Positions 9,403 to 19,300 of a stretch of DNA of 64,000 nt are shown piece by piece. The notes under the pieces are model-generated. The model did not search any database, had not been told where the DNA came from, and worked only from the letters and a program-made list of their open reading frames with translations. The DNA comes from Pseudomonas chlororaphis (GTDB lineage Bacteria; Pseudomonadota; Gammaproteobacteria; Pseudomonadales; Pseudomonadaceae): NCBI RefSeq assembly GCF_001921865.1, contig NZ_MSCT01000005.1:189001-253000 (forward strand), in the 5' to 3' direction. The position numbers and the translations under genes were made by a program. The stretch's first letter is position 1; the number at the start of each line of letters is the position of its first letter.

Positions 9403-9511
9403 TGTAGCCGCTGCCGAGCTTGCGAGGCTGCGCACGACCGCGAAGCGGGCGCAGGGTCTAGAGGTCGCTGGAGGACCTGCGGTCCTTGCGCAGCCTTCGG
9501 CAGCGGCTACA
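9403..9511. repeat. Inverted repeat of the TGTAGCCGCTGCCGAG type
   Basis: The element begins TGTAGCCGCTGCCGAGCTTG and ends with the inverse arm CTTCGGCAGCGGCTACA. The same family occurs at 16816-16917, 26532-26610 and 58882-59021. It lies just before the 3' end of the minus-strand efflux gene. Together with the two preceding repeats it fills the 507-base space between fruA and that gene, where I see no gene. Confidence 0.75.
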
Positions 9512-9526
9512 GGAATCGGGGTGTTT

Positions 9527-10750
9527 TCAGGTTGTGCTGGCCCTATGACCGGGACGGAAGCCGTGGTTTCTGGCTGACCAGGCTATGCCCAGGCTCAACA
9601 GGGCCAGTACGGCCAGCGCCCAGGGGAAGGATGCGCTTCCCGCGCGTTCCAGCAGCAGGCCGCCGACCAGGCCGCCACCGGCCACCGCCAGGTTGAAGAC
9701 TGTCACCAGCATGGATTGCGCGACGTCGGCGTTGTCGCCCGCGGTATCGGCCAGCGCGGTTTGCAGCAGGGTAGGGGCGCCGCCGAATGTCAGGCCCCAG
9801 GTGGCGATACCCAGCAGCACGACGAGGGCGGAGCCGTTGGCGAAGCCCAGCAGCAGCGCGGCCAGGGCGAACAGCGCCAGGCTGAGCAGGGTCAGCCCCC
9901 GCAGCCAGCGGTCCACCAGCAGGCCGGTGATCCAGATGCCGACGATGGAGGACAGGCCGAACAGCAGCAGTACGCTGCCCACCCGCTGTTCCAGGCCCAC
10001 GGTGGAGAGGAATGGGGCGATGTAGGTGTACAGAATGTTGTGCGCCAGGATCCAGGCGAACAGCGCCAGCAGCACCGGACGGATGCCGGGCATGAGGAAG
10101 ATGTTGCGGATCGGCAAGCGCTGGCGTGCGGCCTGGCCGGCAAAGTCCGGTACGCCCAGGCGTACCCAGGCCAGCAGCACCAGGGCCAGCGCCGACATGA
10201 TCCAGAACACTCCGCGCCAGTCGAACAGGCCGCCGAGCCAGGTACCCAGGGGCACGCCGATCGCCAGGGCAATGGGCTGGCCGATACCCACCACGGCCAG
10301 CGCTCGGCCTTGCAGGTGGTACGGCACCATGCGCCGCGCATAACCGGCCAGCAGCCCCCAGATCACGCCGGCCGCCATACCGGCGATAAAGCGCGCCACC
10401 AGCGTCAGGCCGTAGTAGGGGGATAGGGCCGTGACCGTGTTGAACACCAACAAGCCAGCGATGGCCAGCAGGAACAGCGGGCGCCGATGCCAACTGCGGG
10501 TGAGGGCAATCACCGGGATGGCCGCCAGTACCGAACCGAGGGCATAGAGCGTGACCAACTGGCCGGCCAGGGCCTCGGACACGTTCAGCCCCTGGCTGAT
10601 CTGTGGCAGCAGCCCGGCCGGCATGGTTTCGGTCATGATGGCGATGAAGCCGGCCATGGTGAATGCCAGCAGTTTCCACACGGGAAGCCCCTGGTCGAGC
10701 TTGTCGAACTGAGCCGTCGCGATGGCTCCGTGGTTGCCCTGAATACTCAT
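9527..10750 (-). CDS. MFS transporter, sugar/drug efflux type
   Basis: An inner-membrane major facilitator protein of about 407 residues with twelve predicted helices. The region MPAGLLPQISQGLNVSEALAG near the first helices resembles the SotB/arabinose-efflux branch. The ATG at 10750 was chosen over a TTG two codons upstream; AGAGAG precedes it. It lies 42 bases downstream of the dehydrogenase gene on the same strand, so the two probably form an operon under the TetR regulator. The substrate is unknown; a toxic compound handled by the dehydrogenase is a reasonable guess. Confidence 0.88.
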   Translation of the reverse strand: MSIQGNHGAIATAQFDKLDQGLPVWKLLAFTMAGFIAIMTETMPAGLLPQISQGLNVSEALAGQLVTLYALGSVLAAIPVIALTRSWHRRPLFLLAIAGLLVFNTVTALSPYYGLTLVARFIAGMAAGVIWGLLAGYARRMVPYHLQGRALAVVGIGQPIALAIGVPLGTWLGGLFDWRGVFWIMSALALVLLAWVRLGVPDFAGQAARQRLPIRNIFLMPGIRPVLLALFAWILAHNILYTYIAPFLSTVGLEQRVGSVLLLFGLSSIVGIWITGLLVDRWLRGLTLLSLALFALAALLLGFANGSALVVLLGIATWGLTFGGAPTLLQTALADTAGDNADVAQSMLVTVFNLAVAGGGLVGGLLLERAGSASFPWALAVLALLSLGIAWSARNHGFRPGHRASTT

Positions 10751-10792
10751 GCTCAATCTCTCTGTCTGTGAATGTCTGCCGGGCGCGCCGGC

Positions 10793-11659
10793 TCAGGCGA
10801 GGTAGGAGGCCGCCATGTCCTTGTCGCCATGGCCCGCTTCGAGCGCGCGCTCGAAGCGCGACAACCCGGCCTGGACGGCATCGACCCGGACGCCGGCCTG
10901 GGTCGCGGCCTCCACGACCAGACGCGCGTCCTTTACTGCATTGGCAACGGAAAAACTGGTGGTGTAGTCGTCCGCGAGGATCGCCGCGGCCTTGAGCCGG
11001 AAGTAGGCGCTGTCCATCGGCCCGTCCTTGACCACATCGACCACCAGGGACGGGTCGATGCCCAACCCTTTGGCGATGGCCAGGCTTTCGGCGATGCCGT
11101 GGGTCAAGGCAAAGGCCCAGCTGTTGAGCGCCAGTTTGAGTCGACTGCTGGCGCCGACCTGCTCGCAGACCCAGAGGGTGCGCTTGCCGATGGCATCGAA
11201 GACTGGCTGCACCTGCGTGCGCGCCGCGACCGGGCCGCTGGCGAGGATGATCAGTTGGCCCTGTTCCGCAGGCTGCCGGGTGCCCTGGACGGGGGCGTCA
11301 TAGAACACCAGCCCGCGCTCCGCGGCGAACGCTGCCAGGGTGGCGGTGTCTTCGATGCCGACCGTACTCGACTGCAGCCATAGGGTGCCTTTTGCCAGCG
11401 CGGGGGCGGCGGCTCGCATGGCATCCAATACGCTGGGACCGTCCTTGAGCAGGGTTATGACGATGTCGGCGCCGCGAACAGCGTCGACCGGGCTGGCGAA
11501 TGCCTGGACGCCGTCCGTTTCCAGTGCTTGGGCCTTGGTGGCCGTACGGTTCCAGGCATTGACCCGGAAACCGTGCTTGCTCAGGTTGCGGACCACAGGT
11601 GCGCCGATCAGGCCTGTGCCGAGCACGGCGACGGTGAGAGTCGGGTTGTCGATAGTCAT
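10793..11659 (-). CDS. NAD(P)-dependent oxidoreductase, beta-hydroxyacid dehydrogenase family
   Basis: A cytoplasmic enzyme of 288 residues. The N-terminal Rossmann motif is VAVLGTGLIGAPVVRNL. The substrate-binding stretch SSTVGIEDTATL and catalytic-type region YDAPVQGTRQPAEQGQL correspond to the DAPVSGG motif of 3-hydroxyisobutyrate dehydrogenases, but with an altered GTR sequence, so specificity should not be assumed. Lys in RLKLALNSW is at the usual catalytic lysine position. ACGGAG precedes the ATG. A TetR-type operator lies 41 bases upstream of the start, and the MFS gene follows. Confidence 0.87.
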   Translation of the reverse strand: MTIDNPTLTVAVLGTGLIGAPVVRNLSKHGFRVNAWNRTATKAQALETDGVQAFASPVDAVRGADIVITLLKDGPSVLDAMRAAAPALAKGTLWLQSSTVGIEDTATLAAFAAERGLVFYDAPVQGTRQPAEQGQLIILASGPVAARTQVQPVFDAIGKRTLWVCEQVGASSRLKLALNSWAFALTHGIAESLAIAKGLGIDPSLVVDVVKDGPMDSAYFRLKAAAILADDYTTSFSVANAVKDARLVVEAATQAGVRVDAVQAGLSRFERALEAGHGDKDMAASYLA

Positions 11660-11699
11660 GGTTGAACTCCGTGGGTGGGAAATGTGTGGGTGTCTAACT

Positions 11700-11713
11700 G
11701 GAACGATCAGTCC
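11700..11713. promoter_or_regulatory. TetR-type operator upstream of the dehydrogenase gene
   Basis: GGAACGATCAGTCC is an imperfect palindrome centred on GATC. It shares GGAA-GATC-TCC spacing with the site at 12375-12388 in front of the TetR gene. Its place between the TetR stop and the dehydrogenase start suggests direct control of the dehydrogenase/MFS pair. Confidence 0.65.
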
Positions 11714-11776
11714 AAAACTGGGTAAATGAAAACCCGAGGGCTGCGCAGAGCGGTGTCGCGCAGCCGTCGGGCCTGG

Positions 11777-12358
11777 TCAAAGCGCTGCCAGCGCCACCTC
11801 GACGACATCCATCAGGCGTTCGCGCCGTTCCTGCGGTGCGCTGCCTTTGCTCAAGACCCGCATGCCCTGGATGGTGCTGACGAAAAAACGCGCCAGGGCT
11901 CGGGGATTTTTCTCGGGGGCAATCTCGCCCTCCTGCTGGCCACGCGTGACCAGTTGCTCCAGCGCCCTCTCCAGGCGCTGGAAGTTCTGGCTCACCAGGG
12001 CGGCGACCGCCGGGTCCTGACCGGCCAGCTCCAGCGTGGCGTTGGCGACCAGGCAGCCGCGCTGGCGGGTGTCGCCCATTTCGTCCTCGACGATGCGCAT
12101 CAGCAGTTGGCGGACCAGCGCCGGTGCCGGCTCGGCTTGGGACAGCAGGGCGACATTGACTTCCGTCAGTTGGTGATAGCGGCGCAACGCTTGCTGATAC
12201 AGGCCGTTCTTGCTTTCAAAGGCGTTGTACAGGCTGCTGCGCGACAGGCCGGTGCCTTCGACCAGATCCTGGATCGAAGTCGCGGCGTAGCCTCGCTGCC
12301 AGAACACCTGCATGGCGGAGTCGGCGACTTCCTCTGGCTCGAACTCTTTGGCTCGCAC
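11777..12358 (-). CDS. TetR/AcrR family transcriptional regulator
   Basis: A repressor-type regulator of 193 residues. The N-terminal helix-turn-helix reads ATSIQDLVEGTGLSRSSLYN and is followed by AFESKNGLYQQAL, typical of TetR proteins; the C-terminal domain (GDTRQRGCLVANATLEL) resembles the TetR_C ligand domain of NemR/AcuR-like members. It stands first on the minus strand, ahead of the dehydrogenase and efflux genes. Palindromes of the same form lie before its own start and before the dehydrogenase, so it probably represses itself and that operon. The ligand is unknown. Confidence 0.9.
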   Translation of the reverse strand: MRAKEFEPEEVADSAMQVFWQRGYAATSIQDLVEGTGLSRSSLYNAFESKNGLYQQALRRYHQLTEVNVALLSQAEPAPALVRQLLMRIVEDEMGDTRQRGCLVANATLELAGQDPAVAALVSQNFQRLERALEQLVTRGQQEGEIAPEKNPRALARFFVSTIQGMRVLSKGSAPQERRERLMDVVEVALAAL

Positions 12359-12374
12359 GGAATTTACCTTTTCT

Positions 12375-12388
12375 GGAATGATCGTTCC
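12375..12388. promoter_or_regulatory. TetR-type operator upstream of the TetR gene
   Basis: GGAATGATCGTTCC is a palindrome with one mismatched pair, 16 bases upstream of the TetR ATG. The matching site at 11700-11713 supports autoregulation plus control of the downstream operon. Confidence 0.7.
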
Positions 12389-12530
12389 TGAAAAATTTAA
12401 GCGCTTATCCCGGACGAGTCAAGGCGCTTTATGCAGGGTCTCTTCCTGTGTGGTGCGGTGCCTTGTCATATGCGGTTCATCAGTGCTGGCTAAGGTTTGC
12501 CTTTTCGGGTTGATAGCGGAGGGATCCACC

Positions 12531-14075
12531 ATGGGCGATTTCACTCTCGGGCGGCGGCGTCTGATCCAGGTGGCGGGGGCGGGGTTGTTGCTGCCGGGGT
12601 TGGCGCCGGCGGTGATCGCTTCGCCCAAGGACCGGCCGAAGATGGTCGACGGGGTGCAGTCCGGTGATTTGCTCGGCGACCGGGCGATGGTCTGGAGCCG
12701 TACCGACCGGCCGGCACGGATGGTGGTGGAGTGGGATACGCGCAGCCTGTTCAGTAACCCGCGCCGCTTTGTCTCGCCCCTGGCCGATGCCCGTACCGAT
12801 TTCACCGCGCGGGTCGAGCTGGGTGGGTTGCCCACCGACCAGGCGATTTTCTATCGGGTGTATTTCGAGGACGCGCAGACCGGGGTGCGCAGCAAGCCCT
12901 GGTTCGGCCATTTGCGCAGCGTGCCGCAGACCCGTCGCGATATTCGTTTTGTCTGGAGCGGCGACACTGTCGGCCAAGGCTTCGGCATCAACCCGGACAT
13001 CGGCGGCATGCGCATTTACGAGGCCATGCGCCGGCGCCTGCCGGACTTTTTTATCCACAGCGGCGACACCATCTACGCCGACGGCCCGGTGCCGGCGCAG
13101 CTGACCACCGAGGGCGGGCGGATCTGGCGCAATATCACCACCGAGGCCAAGAGCAAGGTCGCCGAGACCCTCGACGAATACCGCGGCAATTACCGTTACA
13201 ACCTGCTGGACGAAAACGTGCGCCGCTTCAATGCCGAAGTGCCGCAGATCTGGCAGTGGGACGATCACGAAGTGGTCAACAACTGGTCGCCGAGCAAGGT
13301 GCTGGATGAGCGTTACACCGTCAAAGATATCCACACCCTGGTGGGCCGCGCGCGGCAGGCCTGGCTGGAATACGCGCCGATGCGTTTGCAGAGCGCCGAC
13401 CAGGGCGGGCGGATCTATCGCAAGCTGAGCTACGGGCCGCTGCTGGACGTGTTCGTGCTGGACATGCGCAGCTACCGCGGCGGCAACGACGACAACCTCG
13501 GCGCGGCCAAGCCATTTCTCGGTCGTGAGCAGTTGGACTGGCTCAAGCAGGGGCTCAAGCATTCCAAGGCGCAGTGGAAGGTGGTGGCGGCTGACATGCC
13601 GATCGGCCTCGGCGTGCCCGACGGCGAGGTCAGCCCCGGCGTGCCGCGCTGGGAGGCGATCGCCAACGGCGACCCGGGCCCGGCCCAGGGCCGCGAGCTG
13701 GAGATAGCCGAGTTGCTGACGTTTCTGCGCAAGCACAAAGTGCGCAACCATGTGTGGCTGACGGCGGACGTGCATTACTGCGCGGCGCACCATTACCACC
13801 CGGACCGCGCGGCGTTCCAGGATTTCGAGCCGTTCTGGGAGTTCGTCGCAGGTCCCTTGAATGCCGGCAGTTTCGGGCCCAACGCGCTGGACAAGACCTT
13901 TGGCCCTGAGGTGGTGTTCCAGAAGGCGCCGCCGACGCAGAACACCTCGCCGTTCGCCGGTTTCCAGTTCTTCGGTGAAGTACAGATCGAGGGGCGCAGC
14001 GGAGAGCTGACGGTGGTCCTGCGTGACCTGGACGGGGTGTCGGTGTTCGAGCGCAAGTTGCAGCCGGTGGTGTAG
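12531..14075 (+). CDS. PhoD-like alkaline phosphatase D family protein, Tat-exported
   Basis: A predicted exported metallophosphoesterase of 514 residues. The N-terminus carries a twin-arginine signal (GRRRLIQVAGAGLLLPGLAP), so it should leave the cell folded through Tat. PhoD-type motifs follow in order: HSGDTIYADGPVPAQ, WDDHEVVNNW, DMRSYRGGN, ADMPIGLGVPDGE, TADVHYCAAHHYHPD and EFVAGPLNAGSF, which supply metal ligands. The frame is open from 12312, but the ATG at 12531 has CGGAGGG before it and begins the Tat signal. The stop codon TAG falls inside the TGTAGG edge of a REP element. Substrate is inferred as a phosphodiester or phosphomonoester. Confidence 0.9.
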   Translation: MGDFTLGRRRLIQVAGAGLLLPGLAPAVIASPKDRPKMVDGVQSGDLLGDRAMVWSRTDRPARMVVEWDTRSLFSNPRRFVSPLADARTDFTARVELGGLPTDQAIFYRVYFEDAQTGVRSKPWFGHLRSVPQTRRDIRFVWSGDTVGQGFGINPDIGGMRIYEAMRRRLPDFFIHSGDTIYADGPVPAQLTTEGGRIWRNITTEAKSKVAETLDEYRGNYRYNLLDENVRRFNAEVPQIWQWDDHEVVNNWSPSKVLDERYTVKDIHTLVGRARQAWLEYAPMRLQSADQGGRIYRKLSYGPLLDVFVLDMRSYRGGNDDNLGAAKPFLGREQLDWLKQGLKHSKAQWKVVAADMPIGLGVPDGEVSPGVPRWEAIANGDPGPAQGRELEIAELLTFLRKHKVRNHVWLTADVHYCAAHHYHPDRAAFQDFEPFWEFVAGPLNAGSFGPNALDKTFGPEVVFQKAPPTQNTSPFAGFQFFGEVQIEGRSGELTVVLRDLDGVSVFERKLQPVV

Positions 14076-14153
14076 GAGCGCAGCTTGCTCGCGATAGGCC
14101 GAAGGCCGGTAGTGGCCTTGATACCGCTATCGCGAGCAAGCTTCGCTCCTACA
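14071..14153. repeat. REP pair forming a long inverted repeat
   Basis: The arms TGTAGGAGCGCAGCTTGCTC and GAGCAAGCTTCGCTCCTACA face each other around a 40-base centre. Bases 14073-14075 are the stop codon of the PhoD-like gene. The hairpin lies between two convergent genes and may end or stabilise both transcripts. Confidence 0.8.
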
Positions 14154-14165
14154 GGAGCATCGGGG

Positions 14166-16694
14166 TCAGTACACGTCGCGACGGTAGCGCCCTTGCTCGA
14201 TCAGGCGTTCCACCTCTTCGGCGCCCAACATGTCGTTAAGCACCTGATCAACCCCCGATGCCATGCCTTGCAGGCTGCCGCAGATGTAGATCGAGGCACC
14301 GTCGGCCAGCCACTGCTTGAGGCGTTCGGCCTGTTGGCGCAGGCGGTCCTGCACGTAGATTTTCTGCTGCTGATCGCGGGAGAAGGCCAGGTCCAGGCGG
14401 CGCAGGTCGCCGGCGGTGAGCCATTCCTGCAACTCGTCCTTGCAGTAGAAATCATGCTCGGCGTTGCGCTCGCCGAAGATCAGCCAGTTGTCTTGCTGGC
14501 CGTCGGCGATGCGTGCCTTGAGCAGGCTGCGCAAACCGGCCAGCCCCGTGCCGTTGCCCAGCAGGATCAGTGGGCACGGCTCGGCCGGCAGGTGAAAGCC
14601 GCTGTTGCGTCGTACCCGCAGGCTGATGCCGGCACCGATCGGCGCATGTTCGGTGAGCCAGCCGGAGCCGATGCCCAGGCTGCCGTCGGCGCGGCGCTCC
14701 TGGCGCACCAGCAGTTCCAGTTGGCCGTCGCTGGCAATCGAGGCGATCGAGTATTCGCGCATCGCCAGCGGCACCAGGGATTCCACCAGCGCCTGGGCAT
14801 GCAGGCCCACCAGATGGGCGCGGTTTTCCGGGAGCTGGCGGCTGGCCAGGGCCTGTTCCAGGGTTTCTGGCAGGCCGCCGAGGGTCACCGGCGTGGTGCC
14901 GGCGATGCCCAGGCCGTCGAGGAAATGTTCGATGTCCCAGGCGCTGTTGCGCGGCAGCACTTCCACCAGGTCGCCGGCCAGCCAACTGCTCGGTTGCGGC
15001 GCGGCCAGCCCCAGCAGGTAGACGCCCGAGCCGCTGCTGTCGGGGTTGAGCAGGACGCGCTGGTTCAGGGTCCAGTTGTCGTAGGCGGGTGCCTGCCACA
15101 GGTCCACCGGTGCCTGGCCGAGCAACTGGCCCAGTTGCTGCTGCCAGTGGCGCAGGGCGTAGCTGTCGCCGCTGTCGACTTCCACCGGGGCGAACAGGGT
15201 GTTGCCGCCATGCTCGGCCAGCCAGCCGTGCAGGCGTTTGGCAAAACCGCAGAAATGCGGGTACTGCCGGTCGCCCAGGCCCAGCACCGCGTACTTGAGG
15301 TTATCCAGGGACAACGCCCGGCCCAGCACTTTGCGCTCGAAGCCGCGGGCGCTGTCCGGGGCTTCGCCGTCGCCGAAGGTGCTGACCACGAACAGTACGT
15401 TTTGCGCGCTCAGCAGGTCCTGCTCGCTGACGCTGGCCAGCGGCCGGACGTTGGCCGGTACGCCGGCGGCCTGCAATTGCCCGGCGGTCTGCCAGGCCAG
15501 TTGTTCGGCGAAACCGCTCTGGCTGGCGAAGCCGATCAGCCAGGCCGAGGCGTCGCCGGTGTCGGCGCTCAGGCCCTGGCGCGCGTCCTTGACCTGGCGC
15601 TTCTTGCGCCGTCGGTCCAGGTACAGCAGCCAGCCGGTGATGAAGAACAGCGGCATGGTCAGCGACGCGACGGTCACCAGGATGCGCCCGACGATGCCGA
15701 AGTAACTGCCGACGTGCAGCGCATAGATGCTGGTCAGCAACTGCGCCTTGAAACTCTTGTCGCTGTAGCGGTCGTGTCGGCTGACGGCGCCGGTATTCGG
15801 GTCGAGGGTGATCTGGTTCAGCGCCCGGTCGTGAGGCGAATCCTTGAGCAGGTAGAACACGGTCGCCGGCTGGCCGGCCACCGGCGGCATGCGGATGTTG
15901 TAGGAACTCAGGTCCTTGCCGGCGGTGCTGTAGATGCCCAGCCACATGGCGTTGTAGTCGGCGGTCGGCGCCGGGCCCTTGGGCGGCGCGCCCCGGCCGC
16001 CCTTCATGCGCTGGCTCTGCGGCGAGTCGGCCAGCAGCTTGTTCAGGCCCTTGTTGTACCACTCGTAGGACCAGGACAAACCGGTCAGCGCCGCCAAGAG
16101 ATAGAACAGCAGGCACCAGGTGCCGGCCACGGCGTGCAGGTCCCAGTTGAAGCCGCGGCCTTTTTTCGCCCAGTCCAGGGTCAGCCAGGCGCGCCAGCTC
16201 GCCAGCTGGCGCGGCCAGCGCAGGTACAGGCCGGAGAGGCAGAAGAAAATCAGGATCAGGGTGCAGGCGCCGGTGATTTGCCGGCCGCTGTCACCCATGG
16301 CCAGGAAGCGGTGCAGTTGCAGCATCAGGCCGAAGAAGTCCTGGCCCACGGCGGCTCCGACGAACTCGCCGGTGTAAGGGTCGAAGTAACGCATCTCGCC
16401 GCGGCGCTGGCCTGGCGGCGGGGTGAACCACACGCGAGCGGCGTTGCCGCTGTCGGCCTCCACCGTCAGCATCGCGACGGTCTGGCCCGCGGCGGCCTGG
16501 ATCTTTTCCACCAGCTCGGCGGGCGGCAGGACCCCGGCCGGTTGTTTTTCAACCTGCAGGGTCGAGGGGTTGAGAGCACGCAGGATTTCGTCCTGGAACG
16601 ACACGGTCGCTCCGGTGACGCCCATCAGGGCCAGGACCAGCCCGGCGCTGATGCCGAAAAACCAGTGCAGCTGGAACAGGGTTTTCTTCAACAC
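14166..16694 (-). CDS. piuB: PepSY-flavodoxin-FNR membrane reductase PiuB
   Basis: An inner-membrane reductase of 842 residues, probably a ferric-siderophore reductase. The N-terminal half is a PepSY-associated membrane module with four helices and conserved histidines ([56 protein letters not shown]). A flavodoxin domain follows ([37 protein letters not shown]), then an FAD/NADPH domain ([33 protein letters not shown]). The start is GTG at 16694 with GAGG upstream; the nearby ATG is out of frame. It lies downstream of piuA with a terminator between, matching the piuB-piuA order recalled from P. aeruginosa. Confidence 0.88.
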   Translation of the reverse strand: MLKKTLFQLHWFFGISAGLVLALMGVTGATVSFQDEILRALNPSTLQVEKQPAGVLPPAELVEKIQAAAGQTVAMLTVEADSGNAARVWFTPPPGQRRGEMRYFDPYTGEFVGAAVGQDFFGLMLQLHRFLAMGDSGRQITGACTLILIFFCLSGLYLRWPRQLASWRAWLTLDWAKKGRGFNWDLHAVAGTWCLLFYLLAALTGLSWSYEWYNKGLNKLLADSPQSQRMKGGRGAPPKGPAPTADYNAMWLGIYSTAGKDLSSYNIRMPPVAGQPATVFYLLKDSPHDRALNQITLDPNTGAVSRHDRYSDKSFKAQLLTSIYALHVGSYFGIVGRILVTVASLTMPLFFITGWLLYLDRRRKKRQVKDARQGLSADTGDASAWLIGFASQSGFAEQLAWQTAGQLQAAGVPANVRPLASVSEQDLLSAQNVLFVVSTFGDGEAPDSARGFERKVLGRALSLDNLKYAVLGLGDRQYPHFCGFAKRLHGWLAEHGGNTLFAPVEVDSGDSYALRHWQQQLGQLLGQAPVDLWQAPAYDNWTLNQRVLLNPDSSGSGVYLLGLAAPQPSSWLAGDLVEVLPRNSAWDIEHFLDGLGIAGTTPVTLGGLPETLEQALASRQLPENRAHLVGLHAQALVESLVPLAMREYSIASIASDGQLELLVRQERRADGSLGIGSGWLTEHAPIGAGISLRVRRNSGFHLPAEPCPLILLGNGTGLAGLRSLLKARIADGQQDNWLIFGERNAEHDFYCKDELQEWLTAGDLRRLDLAFSRDQQQKIYVQDRLRQQAERLKQWLADGASIYICGSLQGMASGVDQVLNDMLGAEEVERLIEQGRYRRDVY

Positions 16695-16778
16695 ATCGAC
16701 CGCCTCGTTGTTCTTAAGTCTGTGCCACGGCGCGCATTATGCCGTGAGTTGTCGAGAAGCATTCTTTTTTACGCAGAA

Positions 16779-16808
16779 AAGCCCCACCTGCCGAAACAGG
16801 TGGGGCTT
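16779..16808 (-). terminator. Rho-independent terminator after piuA
   Basis: AAGCCCCACCTG (16779-16790) pairs with CAGGTGGGGCTT (16797-16808), a perfect 12-bp stem. On the minus strand it is followed by TTTTC and a second T-rich stretch, so it should end piuA transcripts before piuB. Confidence 0.85.
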
Positions 16809-16815
16809 GTGCGTG

Positions 16816-16917
16816 TGTAGCTGCTGCCGAGGGCTGCGACAGGACCGAAGGTCCTCCAGCGATTTCAGGATCCTGCGCCCCCTTCGGGGTCGATCGCAGC
16901 CTGCGGCAGCGGCTACA
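16816..16917. repeat. Inverted repeat of the TGTAGC(T/C)GCTGCCGAG type
   Basis: TGTAGCTGCTGCCGAGGGCT at the left faces CTGCGGCAGCGGCTACA at the right. It occupies most of the space between the piuA terminator and the piuA stop codon. Confidence 0.72.
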
Positions 16918-16952
16918 TTCGCCCGGCGGCGCCAGGCGTCGTTTTCACCTCG

Positions 16953-19235
16953 TCAGAAGTGGAAGTTGGTGGTGAACAACGCGGTACGGCCAGGTGCCTG
17001 GTTGGCGAAGTGCGCCGAGTAGGCCTTGTCGTAGTAGGTCTTGTCGGTCAGGTTCTGCACGTTCAATTGCAGGTCGACGTTCTTGCTCAGCTTGTAGCTG
17101 GCCATGGCGTCGTAGCGGGTGTAGGACGGCACGTACACGGTGTTGCCGGCGTCGCCGTAGACGTCGTCGACGTAGAACGCGCCGCCGCCCACGGTCAGCT
17201 TCGGCATCACCTCATAGGTGGTCCAGAGGCTGAAGCTGTTTTTCGGCGTGTTCGGCATTTCATTGCCTTTGTTCGAGCCAGCGCTGACCACGCCGTTACG
17301 CCCGTTCAGGCCGGCGTCCACCAGTTCGCTCTTCAGGTAGCTGTAGCCGGCGAACACTTGCCATTTGTCGGTGATCTTGCCGCTGGCCGACAGTTCCAGG
17401 CCGTCGACGCGGGATTCGCCGGCGTTCTGGTAGGTCAGGGAGTCGACCAGGATGCGGGTGTTCTTCTTCTCGGTACGGAACACCGCGGCGGTCAGGGACA
17501 GGCGGTCGCTGAACACGTCCCACTTGGTGCCCAGCTCGTAGTTGACGGTTTCTTCCGGTTGCAGGTCGCTGCTGGCGGCGCCGGCCGACAGCGGGTTGCC
17601 GTCCGCGCCTTCGCCGACCAGGCCGCCCGCCGGCGAAGCCGAAGTGGCGTAGGAAACGTAGACGCTGCCGTTGTCGGTCGGTTTCCACACCAGGCCGGCC
17701 TGCCAGTTCCAGAACTGGCTGTCTTCCTTGATCTTGGTGCGCCCGGTGGCCGAATCGGTATTGGCCACGGTGTCGAAGGTGTCGTAGCGCAGGCCGACGT
17801 TCAGTAGCCATTGCGGGTCGAGTTCGATGGTGTCGAACACATAGGCCGCGCGGCTGGTGGCCTTGGTGCTGGTGCCGTAGTAGTTGCGGTTGGTGGTGCC
17901 GGTCCAGGCATCGTCCGGGTTCGGGTTGCTCAGCGAGGTGCAGCTGCCGCCCGCGGACTTGCCGGGGGTGCAGGTCGGGTTGCTGTTCGGGCTGACGGTG
18001 TAGCTGCTGACGCGCGTTTCTTCGCCGGTGAATTCAAGACCGGTGGAGTAGTTGTGCTTGAAACCCAGGGCCTGGAATTCGCCGAACAGGTCGGTCTGGT
18101 TGGTGGTGGTTTCGGTGGTGGAAACCCGCGAGTTGGCGCGACGCCACACGGTGCCGAACTGGTTGACGTTGTGCTGGCTGTCGTCTGGCTGGGTGAGGAT
18201 GTAGTCCTGGCCGGTGCTGCCATGACGCAGGGTGTTTTTCAGCGTCATGTTGTCGTTCAGGTCGTGCTCGATGGAAATGGTGCTGATGTCCGCGCGGGTC
18301 TTGCGGAAGTCGCGGTCCTTCAGGCCATAGAAGTTGTTGCTGTCGCCGCCGTCGGTCGGCTTGTCGTGCACGTGGACGGCTTTTGCGCCGCTGTTGCTGT
18401 AGCCGTACGGAATGCCCGAGTCCGGCAGGTCGTCGCTTTCCATGTGGTAGTAGCTGAGGTTGACCCGGGTCGGGGTGCCCAGGCCGAAGGTCAGCGACGG
18501 TGCCACGCCCCAGCGGTCGTAGTTGACGGCGTCACGACCGGCCACGTTCTGTTCGTGGCTCATCAGGTTGAGGCGGAAGGCGGCGCTGTCGAGGAACTGG
18601 CGGTTCACGTCAAGCACATAACGACGGGTCTGGTCGGAACCGTAGGTGAAGCCGCCATTGAGGAAGTCCTGCTGCTTGGGCGTCTTGCTCACCAGGTTGA
18701 GGCTGCCGCCGGCCGAACCGCGACCGCCGAAGGACGAGTTGGGGCCCTTGCTGACTTCGATGGACTCGATGTCGAAGATCTCGCGGCTCTGGCCGCCGGT
18801 ATCGCGCACGCCATCGAGGTAGGTATCGCCCTGGGCATCGAAGCCACGGATGAACGGACGGTCGCCCTGCGGGTTACCGCCTTCGCCGGCGCCGAAAGTG
18901 ATGCCCGGCACGGTACGCAGCGCATCCTGCAACGAGGTGGCGGCGGTGTCCTTGAGCACTTGCTGGGGAACCACGGTGACCGAGCGCGGGGTGTTGACCA
19001 GCGGCGCGGTGTATTTTTGCGACGAGGCTTTTTCGACCTGATAGGAGGTCTGGTCCTGGGCTTCGCCCGTGATGCTGGTGGCGCCCAGCGAGATGGCGTT
19101 GCCCGAGGCCTTGCTTTCGCTCGGTTCGGCGGCATAAGCCAGGTGTGCGGCGGAGCCGGCGGTAAGCGCCACGCCAATCGCAGACGCCAGCAGGCGTGGT
19201 GAACTGACCGGTAATTGTGGTTGTTGGCGTGACAT
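16953..19235 (-). CDS. piuA: TonB-dependent siderophore receptor PiuA
   Basis: An outer-membrane iron-siderophore receptor of 760 residues, catecholate type (Fiu-like). A signal peptide ends at HLAYAAE. The plug domain holds PRSVTVVPQQVLKD, FIRGFDAQGDTYLDGVRD and VSKGPNSSFGGRGSAGGSLN; a 22-stranded barrel follows and ends in the phenylalanine of FTTNFHF. I chose the ATG at 19235, preceded by GGGGAGGGG, over a start 21 codons upstream. A Fur-like box lies 66 bases upstream, and the divergent gene is piuC. In P. aeruginosa this receptor admits siderophore-drug conjugates. The native ligand here is inferred. Confidence 0.92.
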   Translation of the reverse strand: MSRQQPQLPVSSPRLLASAIGVALTAGSAAHLAYAAEPSESKASGNAISLGATSITGEAQDQTSYQVEKASSQKYTAPLVNTPRSVTVVPQQVLKDTAATSLQDALRTVPGITFGAGEGGNPQGDRPFIRGFDAQGDTYLDGVRDTGGQSREIFDIESIEVSKGPNSSFGGRGSAGGSLNLVSKTPKQQDFLNGGFTYGSDQTRRYVLDVNRQFLDSAAFRLNLMSHEQNVAGRDAVNYDRWGVAPSLTFGLGTPTRVNLSYYHMESDDLPDSGIPYGYSNSGAKAVHVHDKPTDGGDSNNFYGLKDRDFRKTRADISTISIEHDLNDNMTLKNTLRHGSTGQDYILTQPDDSQHNVNQFGTVWRRANSRVSTTETTTNQTDLFGEFQALGFKHNYSTGLEFTGEETRVSSYTVSPNSNPTCTPGKSAGGSCTSLSNPNPDDAWTGTTNRNYYGTSTKATSRAAYVFDTIELDPQWLLNVGLRYDTFDTVANTDSATGRTKIKEDSQFWNWQAGLVWKPTDNGSVYVSYATSASPAGGLVGEGADGNPLSAGAASSDLQPEETVNYELGTKWDVFSDRLSLTAAVFRTEKKNTRILVDSLTYQNAGESRVDGLELSASGKITDKWQVFAGYSYLKSELVDAGLNGRNGVVSAGSNKGNEMPNTPKNSFSLWTTYEVMPKLTVGGGAFYVDDVYGDAGNTVYVPSYTRYDAMASYKLSKNVDLQLNVQNLTDKTYYDKAYSAHFANQAPGRTALFTTNFHF

Positions 19236-19300
19236 GTGAATTCCCCTCCCCAAGGTTTTGAGGCGGCGGAATATAAGGTGAACAGGTATCTGTATCAATT

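Noticed and set aside
14085..16820. Long plus-strand frame opposite piuB
   Set aside because: It has no recognisable domain and crosses a REP pair; piuB carries clear flavodoxin and FNR motifs on the other strand.
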